Position numbers and translations under genes: made by a program | Assembly: GCF_001442535.1 (NCBI RefSeq) | Contig: NZ_CP013141.1 | Coordinates: forward strand, 3,637,234-3,701,233 | Length of the DNA stretch: 64,000 bases | From: Lysobacter antibioticus | GTDB lineage: Bacteria > Pseudomonadota > Gammaproteobacteria > Xanthomonadales > Xanthomonadaceae | Reading direction: 5' to 3' | The notes under the pieces: model-generated | Told to the model about the DNA's origin: nothing | The model's database searches: none | Seen by the model: only the letters and a program-made list of their open reading frames with translations | Part shown: one piece after another, positions 37,496-48,430 of the stretch | How positions within the stretch are numbered: the first letter of the stretch is position 1 | Layout: every line of letters begins with the position of its first letter

Positions 37496-40165
37496 TTGAT
37501 TCCCCGCCCCCGCCAGCTCAAGACCGCGCTATGGATCGCCGCGATCCTGGCCGTGCTGTTGCTGGCGATGCTGGTCGCCGGGCGCGTGGCCTATTCGCAG
37601 GCGCTGCAGCGCCAGGCCACCGAAGCGCGCGCCCTGCTCGATCAGCGCGCCCAGGTCATCGAACAGCACATCGACCGCTACCGGATCATGCCGGCGGTGC
37701 TGTCGCTCGATCCGCAGCTGCGCGCCACCCTCGCCAACCCGGACGACAAGCTGCAGCGCCAGCGCGCCAACGAACGCCTGGTCCAGCTCAACTTCGCCAA
37801 CCGCACCAGCACCCTGACCCTGATCGACGGCAACGGCATCGGCATCGCCGCGAGCAACTGGGCCGGGTCGAACAGCAACGTCGGCCATTCCTACGCTTTC
37901 CGTCCGTACTTCCAAAGGGCGATGACCGAAGGCACCGGCGAGTTCTACGCGATCGGCGTGACCACCCACGTGCCCGGCCATTTCATCGCCCGCGCGATTC
38001 ATGACGAACGCGGCGGCGCGGTCGGCGCAGTCGCGGTCAAGGTCGAACTCGAAGACATCCGTTCGGACTGGAGCGAGCGCGGCGACCTGGTATTGCTCAG
38101 CGACGCCAACGGCGTGGTGTTCCTCAGCGCGAAACCGCAATGGCGTTATCGCATGCTGGAACCGCCGACCGCGGCGCAACGCCGCGAACTGCAGCTCACC
38201 CGCCAATACCAGGGGCAATCGCTACGTTTGGCTTCGATCCGCCTCGAACGCGACATCGGCGGCGGCGCGCGCGTAGTGCGCCTGCGCGACCCGGCCATGC
38301 GCGAGCCGATGCTGTGGCAATCGCTGCACCTGCCGCGCGAGAACTGGACCCTGCACCTACTGCGCGACACCACGCCGAGCCTGCGCACCGCCTGGATCGC
38401 GCGCGCGGTCGCCGCCGGCGGCTGGTTGTTGCTGGTCTCGCTGGCCTTGCTGATTCTGCAGCGTCATCGCATCGCGACCCTGCGCCTGCGCAGCCGGCAG
38501 GAACTGGAAAAGATGGTCGAGCACCACGCCGAGGCCTTGCGCACGGCGCAGGACGGCGTCGTCCAGGCCGCACGCCAGGCCAGTCTCGGCGAAGGCCACA
38601 GCCTGGAGCATCTGCCGCAAGGCGTCAGCGTGGTCGATTCGCAACTGCGCCTGGTCGCCTGGAATCAGCGTTACGCCGAGTTGTTCCGCTACCCGCCCGA
38701 GCTGCTGCAGGTCGGGCGGCCGATCGAGGACCTGATCCGCTACAACGCCCGCCGCGGCCTGCTCGGCAGCGATCCCGAAGACGCGATCCGCCGCCGCCTC
38801 GATCACTTGCAGCGCGGCCAGCCGTATCTGCACGAACGCGAGCGCCCCGACGGCACCGTCATCGAGATCCGCGGCAATCCCATGCCCGACGGCGGCTTCG
38901 TCACCAGCTATGCCGACATCACCGCCTACAAACAGGCCGCGCGCGATCTGCGCACGCTCGCCGACAGTCTCGAACGCGGTATCGAACAGCGCACCAGCGA
39001 CCTGCAGACCGCCAAGGGCGAAGCCGAACGCGCCAACCGCTCCAAGACCCGCTTCGTCGCCGCGGCCGTGCACGACCTGTTGCAGCCCTTGAACGCGGCG
39101 CGCATGTACTTGTCGTCGCTGCGCCGCCGCGTCGACGACGAAGGCCGCGAACTCACCGACCATATCGAGGCCGCGCTGGCGGCGCAGGACGACATTCTGT
39201 CGAGCCTGCTCGATATCTCGCGCCTGGAATCCGGCGCGCTGGAAGTGCGCCGCGGCGCCCTGCCCTTGGCGCGCGTGTTCGCCACCATCGACAGTCAGTT
39301 CCGCATCCTGGCCGAGTCGCGCGGCCTGCGCCTGCACTGCATCGCGTCCAGCGCCGTGGTCGACAGCGACGAAGTGCTGCTGCGCCGGATCGTGCAGAAC
39401 TTCCTGTCCAACGCCTTGCAATTCACCCCGCGCGACGGCCGCATCGTGCTCGGCGCGCGGCGCCTGGGCGACAGCCTGCGCATCGAGGTCTGGGACACCG
39501 GCCCCGGCATTCCGGCCAACAAACTCGAGCTGATCTTCGAGGAATTCCAGCGCCTGGACCTCGGCGTCGAGGCGCCGGCGCGCGGCGCCGGGCTGGGCCT
39601 GGCGATCGTACGTCGTGTCGCCCAATTGCTCGGCCACCGTATCGCAGTGCGATCGTGGCCGGGCCGCGGCAGCGTGTTCTCGGTGGAAGTGCCGTATTCG
39701 GCTACGCAAACCGAACCGGTCGCGGCCGCGGCCTCGGACCAAACCCACGACAGCGATGCGGTGCTCGACCTCGACCCGCTGCTCCGCGGTCGGCGCGTAT
39801 GGGTGATCGACGACGACCCGCATTCGCGACAAGCCGCGCAAAGGCTGCTCAGCGACTGGGGCTGCCATGTCGACACTGCCGCCGACGCGGCCGGCGCCCT
39901 GCACATGGCCGCGTCGCTGAGCATGCCGGAACTATTGCTGCTCGATTATCGTCTCGGCGAAAGCACCGGCTTCGAACTGGCCGTCCAACTGGAAGCCGAG
40001 TGGGAGCGCATGCCGCCGGTGGTGCTGATGTCGGCCGACGCCGACCCCACCCTGCGCCCGCGCGCTACCGAACGCGGCTGGAGCTTCCTGCCCAAGCCGC
40101 TCAAACCCGCCGCGCTGCGCGCGCTGTCGATGCGATTGTTGGGCCGGGGCGCGGTTGAAGGGTAG
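37496..40165 (+). CDS. Hybrid sensor histidine kinase with extracytoplasmic sensor, PAS and receiver
   Basis: 889 residues. TM1 is at 11-29 and TM2 at about 300-322, enclosing a periplasmic Cache-like sensor (30-298). A PAS domain (about 370-480, LPQGVSVVDSQLRLVAWNQR) is followed by the DHp helix with His526 in VHDLLQPLNAARM, an ATPase domain (N-box NFLSNALQF, DTGPGI at 667-672, GAGLGLAI), and a C-terminal receiver with acidic IDDD at 771 and phosphoacceptor Asp817. The HDLLQPLNAARM type resembles NahK-like kinases. It starts at TTG (37496), as no upstream in-frame ATG fits. It follows the dicarboxylate transport genes and faces a LuxR-type regulator, probably its partner. Confidence 0.88.
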   Translation: MIPRPRQLKTALWIAAILAVLLLAMLVAGRVAYSQALQRQATEARALLDQRAQVIEQHIDRYRIMPAVLSLDPQLRATLANPDDKLQRQRANERLVQLNFANRTSTLTLIDGNGIGIAASNWAGSNSNVGHSYAFRPYFQRAMTEGTGEFYAIGVTTHVPGHFIARAIHDERGGAVGAVAVKVELEDIRSDWSERGDLVLLSDANGVVFLSAKPQWRYRMLEPPTAAQRRELQLTRQYQGQSLRLASIRLERDIGGGARVVRLRDPAMREPMLWQSLHLPRENWTLHLLRDTTPSLRTAWIARAVAAGGWLLLVSLALLILQRHRIATLRLRSRQELEKMVEHHAEALRTAQDGVVQAARQASLGEGHSLEHLPQGVSVVDSQLRLVAWNQRYAELFRYPPELLQVGRPIEDLIRYNARRGLLGSDPEDAIRRRLDHLQRGQPYLHERERPDGTVIEIRGNPMPDGGFVTSYADITAYKQAARDLRTLADSLERGIEQRTSDLQTAKGEAERANRSKTRFVAAAVHDLLQPLNAARMYLSSLRRRVDDEGRELTDHIEAALAAQDDILSSLLDISRLESGALEVRRGALPLARVFATIDSQFRILAESRGLRLHCIASSAVVDSDEVLLRRIVQNFLSNALQFTPRDGRIVLGARRLGDSLRIEVWDTGPGIPANKLELIFEEFQRLDLGVEAPARGAGLGLAIVRRVAQLLGHRIAVRSWPGRGSVFSVEVPYSATQTEPVAAAASDQTHDSDAVLDLDPLLRGRRVWVIDDDPHSRQAAQRLLSDWGCHVDTAADAAGALHMAASLSMPELLLLDYRLGESTGFELAVQLEAEWERMPPVVLMSADADPTLRPRATERGWSFLPKPLKPAALRALSMRLLGRGAVEG

Positions 40166-40248
40166 AGACTTGGCTTCGATCAAGGGCTCGCTCCGAACAC
40201 CCGATTTCCCCGCGCCGCATCGTCAGCAAAAAAGCCGCCGTCGAAATC

Positions 40249-40374
40249 GCCCCTTTGAGAAGGGGGCTGCGCCTTGCGTGGTACGAGGCCTGAACTCGGC
40301 TCAATGGCGCGGGGGATTTGCTTCAGCGCTCACTGCAAAGCCAAAAGCAGCCCCTGCCCCCTTTGCAAAGGGGG
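40249..40374. repeat. Interspersed hairpin repeat, CCCCCTTTG family, copy 2
   Basis: CCCCTTTGAGAAGGGGG at 40249-40265, then GGGGGATTTGCTTCAGC at 40309, then complementary AAGCAGCCCC and CCCCCTTTGCAAAGGGGG up to 40374. The parts are in the same order as at 13353-13525. It lies between the convergent kinase and response-regulator genes and probably also serves as their terminator region. Confidence 0.7.
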
Positions 40375-40406
40375 GAGCCGCACATGGGTCTCAACGCCTT
40401 CTTCCG

Positions 40407-41075
40407 CTACTGCGTCGTCGAGCCGTGCAGGTCCGCGCCTTCGTCTTCCAGCGACAGGCCCTTCACCAGCACCGCCGCCTGGGTGCGCGAGTGGCAGCCG
40501 AGTTTGCGCAGGATCGCGGTGACGTGGATCTTCACCGTGTTCTCGGCCAGCGACAGTTCGTAGGCGATCTGTTTGTTGAGCAAACCGTCGGCGAGGCGCA
40601 TCAGTACGCGCAATTGCTGCGGTGTCAGCAACGCGAGTTTGTCCGCGAGCTGGGCATCGTGTTCGTCGCGTTCGGCCTTCTGCGGCGGAAACCAGATGTC
40701 GCCGGCCAGCACCGCTTTCACCGCTTCGCCGAGCATCGTGGTCGGCGCCGACTTGGGCACGAAGGCGGCGGCGCCGAACTGCTGGGCACGACGGATCGTG
40801 CGCGGGTGTTCGTTGGAGGAAATGATCACCACCGGCAACTCGGGCCGCTCGCCGCGTGCGTATACCAGCGAGGAGAAACCCATCGCGCCCGGCATCATCA
40901 GGTCGAGCATGGCGAGGTCGAATTCCTCGCCGCTGGCGATGGCCGCCTCGAGCGCGCTCTGGCTCGACACCTCGACGATGCTCGCGCCCGGCGCGATCTC
41001 GCCGAGGGCATAACGCAACGCCGCCCGGAACATCGGGTGGTCGTCGGCAATCAGCAGGCGCAGGGTCTCGCTCAT
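40407..41075 (-). CDS. NarL/LuxR-family response regulator
   Basis: 222 residues: N-terminal receiver with acidic DD at 11-12, phosphoacceptor Asp58 in AMLDLMMPG and Lys in FVPKSAP; C-terminal LuxR-type helix-turn-helix (TPQQLRVLMRLADGLLNKQI AYELSLAENTVKIHVTAIL in the region 150-205). It is convergent with the hybrid kinase, 240 bp apart with a hairpin repeat between, so the two are likely partners regulating the dicarboxylate transporter cluster. The sequence does not show the target. Confidence 0.9.
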   Translation of the reverse strand: MSETLRLLIADDHPMFRAALRYALGEIAPGASIVEVSSQSALEAAIASGEEFDLAMLDLMMPGAMGFSSLVYARGERPELPVVIISSNEHPRTIRRAQQFGAAAFVPKSAPTTMLGEAVKAVLAGDIWFPPQKAERDEHDAQLADKLALLTPQQLRVLMRLADGLLNKQIAYELSLAENTVKIHVTAILRKLGCHSRTQAAVLVKGLSLEDEGADLHGSTTQ

Positions 41076-41219
41076 CGGACAGGGTCCCCCTCGGACTTCG
41101 GAGCGGGATCGATGCTACACGCTCGCGGCCGGTCCGGCGGCAGTAGACCCGGCCCTTGTCGCGCTTAAGGAAGGTTGTCGCAGCGCCGCAATGCGCCGAC
41201 GATGCGAATCGCCATCCCG

Positions 41220-41270
41220 CTGCCCTCATCCGGCCCTGCGGACCACCTTCTCCCGCAAGCGGGAGAAGGA
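41220..41270. repeat. Extragenic palindrome CCCTCATCCGGCC...GGGAGAAGG
   Basis: CCCTCATCCGGCCCTGCGGA followed by CCTTCTCCCGCAAGCGGGAGAAGG; the last part is a perfect hairpin. The same unit occurs near 25350-25400. It lies in the 318-bp gap between the response regulator start and the mdh terminator; nothing else is visible there. Confidence 0.75.
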
Positions 41271-41344
41271 ACAACCGTCGGCGGGACCCAGGGCGATCGC
41301 CGCGCGGAAGCATCGGGGCATCCGGCCATCCAGCCCCAAACAAA

Positions 41345-41370
41345 AACGGGGCGGCCAAGGCCGCCCCGTT
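41345..41370 (-). terminator. Intrinsic terminator after mdh
   Basis: On the minus strand AACGGGGCGGCC / GGCCGCCCCGTT with a two-base loop, then TTTTGTTTG. It lies 24 bp past the mdh stop codon. Confidence 0.9.
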
Positions 41371-41393
41371 CATGCATCGCGATCGCAGCGCGA

Positions 41394-42380
41394 TCAGCCC
41401 AGCAGGTGGGCCACGCCGGCGCGCTCTTCTTCGAGCTCGGCCAGGGTCTTGTCCATACGCTCGCGGCTGAAGGCATCGATTTCGAGGCCTTCCACGCGGG
41501 TGTATTCGCCGTTCGCGGTGATCACCGGCACGCCGTACATCACGCCTTCGGGGATGCCGTAGCTGCCGTCGGACGGCACGCCCATGGTCACCCACTTGCC
41601 ATTGCTGCCGAGCACCCAGTCGCGGATGTGGTCGATCGCGGCGTTGGCCGCCGAAGCTGCCGAGGACAGGCCGCGCGCTTCGATGATCGCCGCGCCGCGC
41701 TTGCCGACGGTCGGGATGAAGCTGTCGGCGTTCCAGGCGGCGTCGTTGATCTTGTCCTTCAGCGACACGCCGCCGGCCTTGGCGAAGCGGTAGTCCGGGT
41801 ACATGGTCGGGCTGTGGTTGCCCCACACGATCAGGCTGTCGATGTCGCCCACGGCGACGCCGGCCTTGGCGGCCAGCTGGCTCAGCGCGCGGTTGTGGTC
41901 CAGGCGCAGCATGGCGGTGAAGTTCTTCGCCGGCAGGTCCGGAGCCGACTTCATCGCGATGTAGGCGTTGGTGTTGGCCGGGTTGCCGACCACCAGCACC
42001 TTGACGTCGCGCGAAGCGACCTTGTTCAGCGCCGCGCCCTGGGCGGTGAAGATCTTGGCGTTTTCCAGCAGCAGGTCCTTACGCTCCATGCCCGGGCCGC
42101 GCGGACGCGCGCCGACCAGCAGGGCCACGTCGACGTCCTTGAACGCGACTTCGGCGTCGTCGGTGCCGATCACGCCGGCCAGCAGCGGGAACGCGCAGTC
42201 CTCGAGCTCCATGATCACGCCCTTGAGCGCGGCCTGGGCCTTTTCGAGCGGCAGTTCGAGCAACTGCAGGATGACGGGCTGGTCCTTGCCGAGCATTTCG
42301 CCGGAGGCGATGCGGAACAGCAGCGAGTAGCCGATCTGGCCGGCAGCACCGGTGACGGCAACGCGGACGGGGGTCTTCAT
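41394..42380 (-). CDS. mdh: Malate dehydrogenase
   Basis: 328-residue NAD-dependent malate dehydrogenase interconverting malate and oxaloacetate in the TCA cycle. The Rossmann motif is [20 protein letters not shown] (7-26), with the substrate loop [15 protein letters not shown] and catalytic His in [13 protein letters not shown]. The length and [16 protein letters not shown] start match the lactate/malate family members of Xanthomonadaceae and Burkholderiales. Terminator follows at 41345. It is transcribed with the glutaredoxin-like gene upstream at 42498, possibly by its own promoter in the 118-bp gap. Confidence 0.96.
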   Translation of the reverse strand: MKTPVRVAVTGAAGQIGYSLLFRIASGEMLGKDQPVILQLLELPLEKAQAALKGVIMELEDCAFPLLAGVIGTDDAEVAFKDVDVALLVGARPRGPGMERKDLLLENAKIFTAQGAALNKVASRDVKVLVVGNPANTNAYIAMKSAPDLPAKNFTAMLRLDHNRALSQLAAKAGVAVGDIDSLIVWGNHSPTMYPDYRFAKAGGVSLKDKINDAAWNADSFIPTVGKRGAAIIEARGLSSAASAANAAIDHIRDWVLGSNGKWVTMGVPSDGSYGIPEGVMYGVPVITANGEYTRVEGLEIDAFSRERMDKTLAELEEERAGVAHLLG

Positions 42381-42497
42381 CGGGGTGTTTCCTTCGCTAG
42401 TTGATCGATGGTGCGGGCGCGGAGCCCGCCAAGGTGATCGTGAATAAGGGTGGAAAGCGTCGGGCGCTTTCGCAGTCGATAGCAGCGCCAGGCGCGT

Positions 42498-42875
42498 TCA
42501 GAGTCGATAGCCCAGCGGTTTCAGCCGGTCTTTGATCTCGTCCATGTCGTAGCCGTAGACGATCTCCTGGCCGACGATCGTCACCGGCACGCCTCGCGCG
42601 CCGACCGCGCTCATGGCGCGCTGGCCGGCGGGCGTGTCGATGTCGATGATGCTGTAGCGCACGTCGGCGAGTTCGAAATCCTTGCGCAGCTTTTCGCAAT
42701 AGCCGCACCACTCCGCGGCCAGCATCACGATGCGCTTGTCGCCGGTCTGGTGACGCGGGTCGTCGGGTTTCAGTTCGGCCTGGCGAGTGGCGAACCAGGC
42801 GGTATCGCCCTTGTAGGCCAGCGCATACGCGCCACCGGCCAGACCCAGGATCAGCAGGACGGTGAGTACGCGCAT
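42498..42875 (-). CDS. Membrane-anchored glutaredoxin-like protein
   Basis: 125 residues: an N-terminal hydrophobic segment MRVLTVLLILGLAGGAYALA (signal or anchor) and a glutaredoxin domain with active site EWCGYCEKL (Cys57, Cys60), cis-proline in RGVPVTIVGQEI, and GYDMDEIKDRLKPLGY. It probably works in the periplasm or at the membrane on thiol-disulfide exchange. Its stop lies 117 bp before the mdh start codon. The gene upstream is an aminotransferase, with 44 bp between them, so the three may be transcribed together. Confidence 0.85.
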   Translation of the reverse strand: MRVLTVLLILGLAGGAYALAYKGDTAWFATRQAELKPDDPRHQTGDKRIVMLAAEWCGYCEKLRKDFELADVRYSIIDIDTPAGQRAMSAVGARGVPVTIVGQEIVYGYDMDEIKDRLKPLGYRL

Positions 42876-42919
42876 GCGAGGCTTTCCTTGGCTACGTCAG
42901 TGATGGGACTGCGCCGGGC

Positions 42920-44125
42920 TCAGACGAGCTCGGCGAAGAACTCCTGGAACCGCTGCAGGCCCGGAGCGAGCTGCGGCGTCGGGCAGGTGTAGCTGATGCG
43001 CAACGCGCGCGGCTCGCCGAACGCCGAACCCGGCACGCAGGCGACGCCCTTGGTTTCCAGCAGCGCGCTGCAGAAATCCATGTCGTTGCCGATCTTCAGG
43101 CCGCTCGGCACATGGGTCTTGCCGAAGGCGACGCTGATGTCCGGGAACACGTAGAACGCGCCCTGCGGACGCGGGCAGACCACGCCCGGAATGGCGTTCA
43201 TCACCGCCATGACCTGGTCGCGCTTGGCCTGGAACTCGGCGCATTTCTGCGTCGGCACGTCCTGCGGGCCCGACAGCGCGGCGACCGCGGCGGCGGTGAC
43301 GACTTCCGGCACGTTGGTGATGTGGTTGGAGTTCATCGTGGTCACGGCCTGGGCGACCGATTCCGGCCCGGCCATGAAGCCCACGCGCCAACCCGGCATG
43401 CCGTAGGTCTTGGACAGCGAGTCGATGAAGATCACGCGGTCGCGCAGTTCCGGACGGGCATGGACGAAGTTGTGGTAGCCCAGGCCGTCGAACACCATGC
43501 GGTTGTAGATGTCGTCGGTGATGATCCAGGTGTCCGGATACTTCGCCACGACGTCGGCCAGCGCGTCGATTTCTTCCTTCCCGTAGACCATGCCGGTCGG
43601 GTTGGACGGGTTATTGAACAAGAACACCTTCGGCTTCTTCGCCAGTGCGGCGTCGAGCTGCGCGGGGGTGAGCTTGTAGTCCTGCGAAGCCGGGCACGGC
43701 AGCAGGTCGATCTGGGCGTTGACGATCTCGGCGATGTCGAGATAGCTGGTCCAGTACGGGGTCGGGAACGCGATCGTGTCGCCTTCGTCGAGCAGCGCTT
43801 CGGCGATGTTGTAGATCACGTGCTTGGCGCCGATGCCGGTGGCGACGTTGACGCGGCCGTAGCCGGTCAGACCGATCTTGCCCATGTGCTCGATGAAGGC
43901 ATCCAGCAATGCGTCGGCGCCGCGGTTGCTGCCGTACTGGCCGCTGTCTTTGGCCAGCGCGTCGCGCACGGCGGCGTAGACATGGTCGCCGGGCAGAAAG
44001 TTGGGAACGCCGATCGAAAAGCTGATGATGTCGCGGCCTTCGGCTTTGAGCCGCTTGGCCTTTTCGGCAACCTGCATGATCGCGCTGGGCTTGGCGCGAC
44101 CGATGCGCCGGGCGAGCTGGGGCAT
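42920..44125 (-). CDS. PLP-dependent aminotransferase (aspartate aminotransferase class I)
   Basis: 401 residues. MPQLARRIGRAKPSAIMQVA then EKAKRLKAEGRDIISFSIG and PNFLPGDHVY are typical of the class Ib AspC/AspAT family. The PLP lysine is in SLSKTYGMPGWRVG (Lys239), with Asp in ITDDIYNRMVF around 204-205 and NNPSNPTG near 171-178. The ATG at 44125 is chosen, with ACGAGG upstream; longer in-frame sequence to 44272 looks non-coding. It converts aspartate and 2-oxoglutarate to oxaloacetate and glutamate, and lies next to mdh, which uses the same C4 acid. Confidence 0.88.
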   Translation of the reverse strand: MPQLARRIGRAKPSAIMQVAEKAKRLKAEGRDIISFSIGVPNFLPGDHVYAAVRDALAKDSGQYGSNRGADALLDAFIEHMGKIGLTGYGRVNVATGIGAKHVIYNIAEALLDEGDTIAFPTPYWTSYLDIAEIVNAQIDLLPCPASQDYKLTPAQLDAALAKKPKVFLFNNPSNPTGMVYGKEEIDALADVVAKYPDTWIITDDIYNRMVFDGLGYHNFVHARPELRDRVIFIDSLSKTYGMPGWRVGFMAGPESVAQAVTTMNSNHITNVPEVVTAAAVAALSGPQDVPTQKCAEFQAKRDQVMAVMNAIPGVVCPRPQGAFYVFPDISVAFGKTHVPSGLKIGNDMDFCSALLETKGVACVPGSAFGEPRALRISYTCPTPQLAPGLQRFQEFFAELV

Positions 44126-44453
44126 CGTCTTGAACCTCGTGGGGTGGTGTACGACGGAGCTGGTGCGGGAGAGGAGCGTGCGCGAGACGGCAGTGGCGGC
44201 GCGCCGGCGTGCCCGGCAGCTGAAGAGCAGTGCTCGGGGAACGCCTGCCGGAACCACTGGTTCGAGCCGCAAAATGGTAGCACAGCGTCGCCGCCACGCC
44301 GGCTTCGACTACGCCTGTTTACGCGCCCGGATCGGCGTCTTCGCCGCCGTTCGCGGTGCCCGATCGGCCGCGCCGCTTTGCCCGGGCGGCCGCTTCGGCG
44401 CGGCCCTGGCGTCGCCGCCGCGACGAATGCCGGCGGCGGCGCTGCAGAAACGA

Positions 44454-44477
44454 AAAGACGGCCTTGCGGCCGTCTTT
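44454..44477 (-). terminator. Intrinsic terminator after the cyclophilin gene
   Basis: Minus-strand AAAGACGGCC / GGCCGTCTTT with a GCAA loop and a T run, 52 bp past the cyclophilin stop codon. Confidence 0.85.
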
Positions 44478-44528
44478 CCTGTCCCGCCTTGGAGAGGGCC
44501 GCGGCGGTGGCCGCCGCGGCCCGCAGCT

Positions 44529-45035
<507 letters not shown>

Positions 45036-45312
45036 ACAGCGGACTCCAGATGGTGCGAGGGGATGGGACAACGGACGTTCGGCAGCCGACATGGCGGCGC
45101 CCGGGGCCATCCACAAGGGTACCCGATGGGCGATTCGGCCGGCCCGCCGCCCCCTGGCTCGGCTTGGGGCGGTCAGCAGGGAACTGCGGGAAATCCGGCG
45201 CCGACGGCCTCCGCCGCGCAGCCTGCCGGCCCGGATCGCCCTGCCCCGTTCATAAAACTGGCCCGCAGGCGAATAAATCCTCGCCCCGCAGGCACTTGCC
45301 ATCTTTGCCCGC

Positions 45313-45318
45313 TATAAT
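45313..45318 (+). promoter_or_regulatory. -10 box of the typA promoter
   Basis: Perfect TATAAT 47 nt before the typA ATG. The -35 side lacks a good hexamer at 17 bp. The rest of the 330-bp gap between the cyclophilin and typA genes has no visible gene. Confidence 0.6.
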
Positions 45319-45364
45319 GATCGGCTTACTTCCTCAGCTATAGCGCCTTCCGGCGTCCAATCGC

Positions 45365-47194
<1,830 letters not shown>

Positions 47195-47230
47195 TCGGCA
47201 CCACCGTCGCCTTGTCCGCAAGGCGGCATC

Positions 47231-47268
47231 GCCCCAACGCTCTCCCGCCCGCGGGAGAGCGTTGGGGC
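47231..47268 (+). terminator. Palindrome downstream of typA
   Basis: GCCCCAACGCTCTCCCGC / GCGGGAGAGCGTTGGGGC, an 18-bp perfect inverted repeat with a 2-nt centre, 37 bp past the typA stop. There is no T tract, so it may be a cruciform-prone extragenic repeat rather than a classical terminator. Confidence 0.6.
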
Positions 47269-47420
47269 CAAGGAACGCGCGCCGATGGCGCGCGTTCCGG
47301 TTTCTACGGCCCATACCGGCACAGTCGACGGCCATGCTCGACGGCGCAGGCCGGGAACCCTGACGCGCAACCGGGATCGAACGCCGCATGTCCATGCACG
47401 ATCTGATCATGTCCGCTTCT

Positions 47421-47510
47421 ATCCGGTTCGACCCTATCCGGTTCGATCCTATCCGGTTCGATCCAATCCGGTTCGATCCAAGCCCGTTCGATTCCTGCCG
47501 GTTCGCGTCG
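47421..47510 (+). repeat. 15-bp tandem repeat, six units
   Basis: TATCCGGTTCGATCC recurs six times at exact 15-bp spacing (47421, 47436, 47451, 47466, 47481, 47496), the last two degenerate. It is 48 bp upstream of the DUF2127 gene, in the same open frame, but encodes only Pro-Val-Arg-Ser repeats. The GGTTCGATCC core resembles a tRNA T-arm, but there is no tRNA around it. Confidence 0.85.
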
Positions 47511-47557
47511 AACCGACACGCACGGCCTCGCCTGCAATCCGCATCCGGCGCACCGCG

Positions 47558-48031
47558 ATGACGCCGACCGATCCCGATTACGACAGCGACCCCAAGGCTC
47601 ATCCGGGTCTGCACCTGATCGCCGCGGTCGAAGCGATCAAGGGCCTGCTCGCCCTGTCGGCCGCGAGCGGGCTGGAACTGCTCGGCCCGGCGCCGTTGCA
47701 GCGCTGGATCGAAGAACTCATCAAACGCTTCCATCTCGACCCCGAGCACGGCTCGCTGGCCTGGCTCGCGCAGGCGATCAGCCCGCACTCGGTGCACCTG
47801 GCCGCCGGCGTCGTGCTCGCCTACGGCCTACTGCACCTGATCGAAGCCTGGGGTCTGTGGAAGGCGAAGGCCTGGGCCTCGTGGCTCGGCTGTATCGGCG
47901 CGGCGCTGTATCTGCCGTTCGATCTCTATGCCTTGTATCGCCATCCCGGCTGGCTGGCCATTGCAGTTCTCATAATCAACGTGATCGTGGTTTGGGTTCT
48001 CGGCCGCGACCTGTTCAAGCGCCGTCGCTGA
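47558..48031 (+). CDS. DUF2127 family membrane protein
   Basis: 157 residues with three to four membrane helices (HLIAAVEAIKGLLALSAASG, VHLAAGVVLAYGLLHLIEAW, WLGCIGAALYLPFDLYALYR, LAIAVLIINVIVVWVLGRDL). The pattern HLIAAVEAIKG at the N-terminus and GLWKAKAWASWL then LPFDLYAL matches the DUF2127 family of small inner-membrane proteins. The ATG at 47558 is favoured; longer in-frame sequence is repeat-coded. Function unknown. It lies between typA and the PQQ operon with no clear linkage to either. Confidence 0.8.
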   Translation: MTPTDPDYDSDPKAHPGLHLIAAVEAIKGLLALSAASGLELLGPAPLQRWIEELIKRFHLDPEHGSLAWLAQAISPHSVHLAAGVVLAYGLLHLIEAWGLWKAKAWASWLGCIGAALYLPFDLYALYRHPGWLAIAVLIINVIVVWVLGRDLFKRRR

Positions 48032-48284
48032 GGCCTGCCTGCTCGGTTCGGCGGCAGGGCCGCGGCGCACCGGAGCGTATTGCCCGCATCGCGATCGGGC
48101 TCGAAATCACAGGCGCCGCCCATCGAGCGGGTGTATCGTTTTGAGGTCGCGGCCCCGGCCCGACCGCAAGCCGCGGCCTCCGCATCCCGGCTTGCGCGAT
48201 GCAAGGCCGTGCGGACGCGCGCAAGCCATCGCCCGCGGCTCCACCGTCCCGGCAAGGCCCCACTCCCCAACGCGAGGAACGTAC

Positions 48285-48368
48285 ATGAAGACCTGGTCCA
48301 AGCCTCAGATCCGCGAAATCTCGGTCGGCTGCGAAATCAATTCGTACTCCTCCGGCGACCTGTTCTGA
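48285..48368 (+). CDS. pqqA: PQQ precursor peptide PqqA
   Basis: 27-residue peptide starting MKTWSKPQIREISVGCEINS and ending YSSGDLF. The conserved Glu17 and Tyr21 with three residues between them (E-I-N-S-Y) are the pair cross-linked by PqqE to make the PQQ skeleton. It lies 62 bp upstream of pqqB in the same operon. PqqA is too short for most gene finders. The C-terminal tail after Tyr21 (SSGDLF) is longer than the 2-3 residues of the Klebsiella/Methylobacterium peptides, more like Gluconobacter PqqA. GAGG lies 12 nt before the ATG. Confidence 0.93.
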   Translation: MKTWSKPQIREISVGCEINSYSSGDLF

Positions 48369-48430
48369 ATCATGCCCGCTTCCGCCGTCGCAACGCGCGC
48401 GAGTCGTAACGCTGGCCCGATGGCGACACG

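Noticed and set aside
47421..47510. Possible tRNA gene because of repeated GGTTCGATCC
   Set aside because: Only the T-arm-like core is present and it occurs six times in tandem; there is no acceptor stem, D arm or anticodon arm.
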